A DNA stretch of 16,892 nucleotides, taken from the NCBI RefSeq assembly GCF_019417665.1, contig NZ_DXUU01000053.1, positions 1 to 16,892 on the forward strand, in the 5' to 3' direction. Made by a program: the position numbers and the translations under genes. The notes under the pieces were generated by a model. The model saw only the letters and a list, made by a program, of their open reading frames with translations. It was not told where the DNA came from and did no database searches. How positions within the stretch are numbered: position 1 is the stretch's first letter; each line of letters starts with the position of its first letter. This document shows, one piece after another, positions 14,048 to 16,892 of this stretch. This stretch comes from Ruminococcus sp. (GTDB taxonomy: Bacteria; Bacillota; Clostridia; Oscillospirales; Ruminococcaceae).

Positions 14048-15127
14048 TTAGTCAAAATAGCCCTTTGCTGCCAGCAGTTCTGCCAGCAGAACACCGCCGC
14101 CGGCTGCACCGCGCAGGGTATTATGGGACAGGCACACGAACTTATAATCAAACATAGTGTCTTCCCGGAGACGGCCTACGGACACAGCCATGCCGCCTTC
14201 GATATTGCGGTCCAACTTTGCCTGGGGACGATCGTCCTCCTGGAAATAATGGATGAACTGCTTCGGTGCGGAAGGCAGCTCCAGTTCCTGGGGAATGCCC
14301 TTGAAGTCTTCCCAGATCTTCAGGATCTCATCCTTGGACGGCTTTTGCTCAAAGGAAACAAAGACAGCAGCAGTGTGACCGTCCGAAACCGGTACACGCA
14401 GGCACTGGGTGGTGATCAAGGGACTGTCAGCGCTGACGATTTTGCCGTCCTCAATCTTACCCCATACCTTCAGCGGTTCTTTCTCCGATTTTTCTTCTTC
14501 GCCGCCAATGTAGGGTACAATGTTATCCAGGATTTCCGGCCAGCGCTCAAAGGTCTTTCCGGCACCAGAAATTGCCTGATAAGTGCAGGCGAGGATATTT
14601 TTGATGCCATACTTGCGCAGGGGAGACAGTGCCGGCACATAGCTCTGGATAGAGCAGTTGGATTTGACTGCGATAAAGCCACGCTTTGTGCCCAGACGCT
14701 TGCGCTGGCTCTCGATGATCTCAATGTGTTCCGGGTTTACTTCCGGTACGACCATGGGAACATCCGGCGTAAACCGATGTGCAGAGTTATTGGAAACCAC
14801 CGGGCATTCTGCCTTTGCATAAGTCTCTTCCAGCGCACGGATCTCATCTTTTTTCATGTCAACAGCGCAGAATACAAAGTCCACCATGCCGGCGATCTTT
14901 TCCACATCTGCTGTTGCATCGAACAGGATCATATCCTTCATTGCTGCGGGCATAGGTGTCTGCATTGCCCAACGACTGCCGACTGCTTCTTCATAGGTCT
15001 TTCCGGCAGAACGGGGAGAAGCCGCCAGAGCTGCTACATGGAACCAAGGATGGTTCTCCAGAAGCGTTGCAAATCGCTGTCCAACCATACCAGTTGCTCC
15101 GATAATGCCAACCTGATACTGTTTCAT
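14048..15127 (-). CDS. asd: Aspartate-semialdehyde dehydrogenase (archaeal/fungal-type)
   Basis: A 359-residue NADPH enzyme that reduces aspartyl phosphate to aspartate semialdehyde, the branch point to lysine/diaminopimelate, threonine and methionine. The nucleotide loop is GATGMVG (10-16), the active-site cysteine is Cys158 in KSNCSIQ, and the catalytic His lies in RVPVSDGHTAAV. HNTLRGAAGGGVLLAELL ends the protein. Its length and wording match the archaeal/yeast-like asd family rather than the classical E. coli form. Start: GGAGG at 15138-15142 is 10 bases from ATG 15127 but only 1 base from the in-frame ATG at 15136, so the shorter form is preferred. First gene of asd-dapA-dapB; an 89-base gap precedes dapA. 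Confidence 0.95.
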   Translation of the reverse strand: MKQYQVGIIGATGMVGQRFATLLENHPWFHVAALAASPRSAGKTYEEAVGSRWAMQTPMPAAMKDMILFDATADVEKIAGMVDFVFCAVDMKKDEIRALEETYAKAECPVVSNNSAHRFTPDVPMVVPEVNPEHIEIIESQRKRLGTKRGFIAVKSNCSIQSYVPALSPLRKYGIKNILACTYQAISGAGKTFERWPEILDNIVPYIGGEEEKSEKEPLKVWGKIEDGKIVSADSPLITTQCLRVPVSDGHTAAVFVSFEQKPSKDEILKIWEDFKGIPQELELPSAPKQFIHYFQEDDRPQAKLDRNIEGGMAVSVGRLREDTMFDYKFVCLSHNTLRGAAGGGVLLAELLAAKGYFD

Positions 15128-15162
15128 TTTCGTCATTCCTCCAAAAAAATCTTAAAAATATG

Positions 15163-15183
15163 AAAAAACCGGTTGAAAACCGG
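15163..15183 (-). terminator. Riboswitch-controlled terminator upstream of asd
   Basis: On the minus strand CCGGTT pairs with AACCGG around a TTC loop (15169-15183) and is followed by six T (15163-15168). It lies between the lysine aptamer and the asd ribosome site, where the expression platform of an attenuating riboswitch should be. Confidence 0.85.
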
Positions 15184-15201
15184 CGGCTCATGCGATATAA
15201 T
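15173..15201 (+). promoter_or_regulatory. Candidate plus-strand promoter inside the lysine leader, possibly for queA
   Basis: TTGAAA (15173-15178) and TATAAT (15196-15201) are separated by exactly 17 bp, with A-tracts (15143-15168) upstream resembling an UP element. Transcription would start near 15208, run antisense through the whole lysine riboswitch and reach queA at 15466. I see no better plus-strand promoter nearer queA. The upstream A-tracts also encode the minus-strand terminator, so part of the match may be coincidental. Confidence 0.45.
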
Positions 15202-15239
15202 AGAATAGAATCATTTGCGTGATGCAGAAGCATGACGCT

Positions 15240-15399
15240 GATAGCACTCCATCATAACGATGACAGTCATATTCCTGTTCGGAAATATGCCCAGAAGCTG
15301 TGTCACCGGTACAGCCTCTTCGGCACGCACGCCTTTCTGCTTCGATCATAGCGGATTGGTATCCTGTCAGAGCATACTGATCGTGAGTGCGCCTCTACC
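15240..15399 (-). ncRNA. Lysine riboswitch (L box)
   Basis: Reading the minus strand, the conserved lysine aptamer blocks occur in order: GGTAGAGGCGC (15389-15399), AGTATG (15374-15379), GAAAGGCG (15330-15337), GCCGAAG (15318-15324), ACTGTCAT (15260-15267) and TGGAGTGCTATC (15240-15251). GGTAG and CTATC close helix P1 around a five-helix junction. Lysine binding should favour the downstream terminator and turn off asd-dapA-dapB. The blocks match the B. subtilis lysC leader as I remember it. Confidence 0.95.
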
Positions 15400-15406
15400 T
15401 ATTCCT

Positions 15407-15435
15407 ATCATATCATTTCTGTGGGAATTTGTCAA
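15407..15435 (-). promoter_or_regulatory. Promoter of the lysine riboswitch and asd-dapA-dapB
   Basis: On the minus strand, TTGACA (15430-15435) and TATGAT (15407-15412) are separated by 17 bp. The start would lie near 15400, right at the riboswitch P1 helix, so the leader begins with the aptamer. Confidence 0.85.
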
Positions 15436-15465
15436 TATTATTTTTGCGAAAAACAGGAGAAGCTC

Positions 15466-16506
15466 ATGAAAAAATCAGATTTTTATTACGATTTGCCGGA
15501 AGAACTCATTGCGCAGACGCCGATCGAGCCGAGAGACCACTCCCGGATGATGCAGATCGACCGAAATACAGGGGAGATCCAGCACAAGCATTTCTACGAT
15601 CTATGTGATATTTTACAAGAGGGAGACCTGCTGGTCATGAATGATTCCCGTGTCCTGCCGGCACGTCTGTATGGCGAGAAAGTGGATAACGGTACGTTTA
15701 TTGAATTTCTGCTGCTGGAGCAGAAAGGGGACAAGCTGTGGGAGATCATCTGCCGTCCGGGGAAAAAAGCAAAAGTCGGCGTGAAATTTTCCTTTGGCGG
15801 CGGACGGCTTATCGGTGAAGTCGTGGAGGTGAAGCCGGACGGCAACCGGATCGTACAGTTTACCTGTGAGGGGAATTTCTACACTGCACTGGAAGAGGTG
15901 GGACAGATGCCTTTGCCGCCGTATATTCATGAGAAATTGAAAGACAAGGAACGTTACCAGACCGTTTATTCCAAGGAACTGGGTTCTGCTGCAGCACCCA
16001 CTGCCGGACTGCACTTTACCAAGGAAATGCTCCAAAAGCTGAAAGATAAGGGTGTTAGAGAAGCATATGTGACGCTGCATGTGGGACTGGGAACATTCCG
16101 TCCGGTAAAAGAAGATGATGTACTGCAACACAAAATGCACAGTGAGCACTATCATCTATCGCAGGAAACGGTGGATATGATCCGGGAGACGAAGCAGAAC
16201 GGTGGACGTGTCATTGCAGTGGGGACAACCTCCTGCCGGACGCTGGAAGCTGTTGCAACGGCGCATAATGGGGAACTGGTGGCGGATGATGGTTATACAG
16301 ATATTTTCATTTATCCAGGATATGAGTTTAAGGTACTGGATGGACTGGTAACCAATTTTCACTTGCCGGAAAGTACGCTGATCATGCTGATCTCTGCTTT
16401 TTTGGGATATGAGAAAACCATGCATGCCTACGAAGTTGCTGTAAAGGAACGATATCGGTTCTTCAGCTTTGGGGATGCCATGTGTATTCTACCGGAGGAA
16501 AAATAA
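15466..16506 (+). CDS. queA: S-adenosylmethionine:tRNA ribosyltransferase-isomerase
   Basis: A 346-residue enzyme that transfers and isomerises the ribosyl part of S-adenosylmethionine onto 7-aminomethyl-7-deazaguanine at the tRNA wobble position, forming epoxyqueuosine. Family hallmarks are the start KKSDFYYDLPEELIAQTP, VMNDSRVLPARLYG, PTAGLHFTKEML, VGLGTFRPV, MHSEHYHL, GTTSCRTLEA and TNFHLPESTLIMLISAFLG. Length is normal. AGGAG at 15455-15459, 6 bases before the ATG, fixes the start; the frame is open back to 15421 but without support. It is divergent from the lysine leader and followed without a gap by the next gene. Confidence 0.96.
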   Translation: MKKSDFYYDLPEELIAQTPIEPRDHSRMMQIDRNTGEIQHKHFYDLCDILQEGDLLVMNDSRVLPARLYGEKVDNGTFIEFLLLEQKGDKLWEIICRPGKKAKVGVKFSFGGGRLIGEVVEVKPDGNRIVQFTCEGNFYTALEEVGQMPLPPYIHEKLKDKERYQTVYSKELGSAAAPTAGLHFTKEMLQKLKDKGVREAYVTLHVGLGTFRPVKEDDVLQHKMHSEHYHLSQETVDMIRETKQNGGRVIAVGTTSCRTLEAVATAHNGELVADDGYTDIFIYPGYEFKVLDGLVTNFHLPESTLIMLISAFLGYEKTMHAYEVAVKERYRFFSFGDAMCILPEEK

Positions 16507-16851
16507 ATGAAAGCACGTACTCCAGAAGAGCTGCAGCAAATCATTGCACAGATTGACGCGATTGACTGGTCACACTATGATACGGCATACGGGAACGCTT
16601 CCGGGATCGAAGTACGTCCGAAAAAATGGTGGGAAAAAATTCTTCCAATGTCCATTACAGTGCGCCGTCACAGATATCTTGACGAGGATTGCAGAAATCT
16701 GGCAGATACTGCGAAATGGCTGAAAATGCTTTTCTCAGAGCAGGAAAAAGAGGCAAAGGAAGCAGCATCAAATCTGGATGCTTCACTCTGCCATCAGCAT
16801 ATTATGGTTGCAGATGCATCACTTTTGGCATATGACATCCTAGTGTACTGA
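16507..16851 (+). CDS. Hypothetical protein coupled to queA
   Basis: A 114-residue protein that I do not recognise. Its ATG follows the queA stop directly, and GGAGG at 16494-16498 (inside queA, 8 bases before the ATG) gives it a strong start, so it is likely a real, co-translated gene. It has no signal peptide or membrane segment. The N-terminus (TPEELQQIIAQIDAIDWSHYD) looks helical and acidic; the middle is basic and Trp-rich (RPKKWWEKILP, then VRRHRYLDEDCRN); a long charged helix follows (about residues 63-90, ending EQEKEAKEAASNLD). The fold is probably mostly alpha and cytosolic. A role with QueA is not implied by anything beyond position. Confidence 0.7.
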   Translation: MKARTPEELQQIIAQIDAIDWSHYDTAYGNASGIEVRPKKWWEKILPMSITVRRHRYLDEDCRNLADTAKWLKMLFSEQEKEAKEAASNLDASLCHQHIMVADASLLAYDILVY

Positions 16852-16855
16852 CATA

Positions 16856-16884
16856 TTGACTTTTGAATTGATTTATGGTATAAT
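16856..16884 (+). promoter_or_regulatory. Near-consensus promoter for a gene beyond the window
   Basis: TTGACT (16856-16861) and TATAAT (16879-16884) with a 17-bp spacer, plus TG upstream of the -10 (16876-16877). It begins only 4 bases after the preceding stop codon. The gene it serves lies outside the window. Confidence 0.8.
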
Positions 16885-16892
16885 TCTCATAT

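Noticed and set aside
14123..15163. Long plus-strand open frame of 346 codons opposite asd
   Set aside because: It is antisense to an intact asd, has no ribosome site or recognisable domain, and its Cys/Arg-rich translation looks like a shadow of the real gene.
1..16892. CRISPR array, tRNA, rRNA, prophage or complete insertion sequence
   Set aside because: No regularly spaced repeats, no tRNA-like cloverleaf and no transposase, integrase or phage genes were seen.

Overview
The window looks like a chromosomal segment of a gut-type, low-to-mid GC Gram-positive of the Ruminococcus/Oscillospiraceae kind. The reasons are a small secreted protein with a two-repeat type I dockerin, strong AGGAGG-type ribosome binding sites throughout, TTGACA/TATAAT promoters, a lysine (L-box) riboswitch and a lipoprotein-type solute-binding protein. 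The genus is inferred, not proven.

Layout. (1) 48-893: a secreted dockerin protein followed by two strong terminators, then about 430 bases without a gene that hold further hairpins, a candidate Pho-box promoter and a leader hairpin. (2) 1475-12119, plus strand: a 13-gene phosphonate uptake and carbon-phosphorus (C-P) lyase operon in the order phnD-phnC-phnE1-phnE2-phnG-phnH-phnI-phnJ-phnK-phnM-phnL-PHP phosphoesterase-phnO. Most genes overlap or nearly touch. The one notable break is a 115-bp palindromic, MITE-like element between phnK and phnM. The operon ends at a bidirectional hairpin terminator. (3) 12278-15412, minus strand: asd-dapA-dapB, the aspartate-to-lysine/diaminopimelate branch, behind a consensus promoter, a lysine riboswitch and an intrinsic terminator. 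(4) 15466-16851, plus strand: queA (queuosine tRNA modification) and a translationally linked unknown gene. A near-consensus promoter for a gene beyond the window closes the sequence.

How the genes work together. PhnD captures phosphonates and PhnC/PhnE1/PhnE2 import them. PhnI with PhnG, PhnH and PhnL attaches the phosphonate to ribose 5'-triphosphate. PhnM removes pyrophosphate. PhnJ, a radical-SAM enzyme with its full cysteine set, breaks the C-P bond and leaves a 1,2-cyclic ribose phosphate. The window has no phnP and no phnN. Instead a PHP-family phosphoesterase sits in the operon, as expected for a cyclic-phosphate dihydrolase (PhnPP type) that would release phosphate and ribose 5-phosphate directly. 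PhnO would acetylate aminoalkylphosphonates.

The most interesting points are the PHP bypass, the palindrome inside the operon, a Pho-box-like repeat array placed where a PhoP activator would bind, and a near-consensus plus-strand promoter inside the lysine riboswitch expression platform. That last promoter would make the queA transcript antisense to the riboswitch. I did not find a wholly unknown system; the C-P lyase operon is a known pathway in a less common arrangement.
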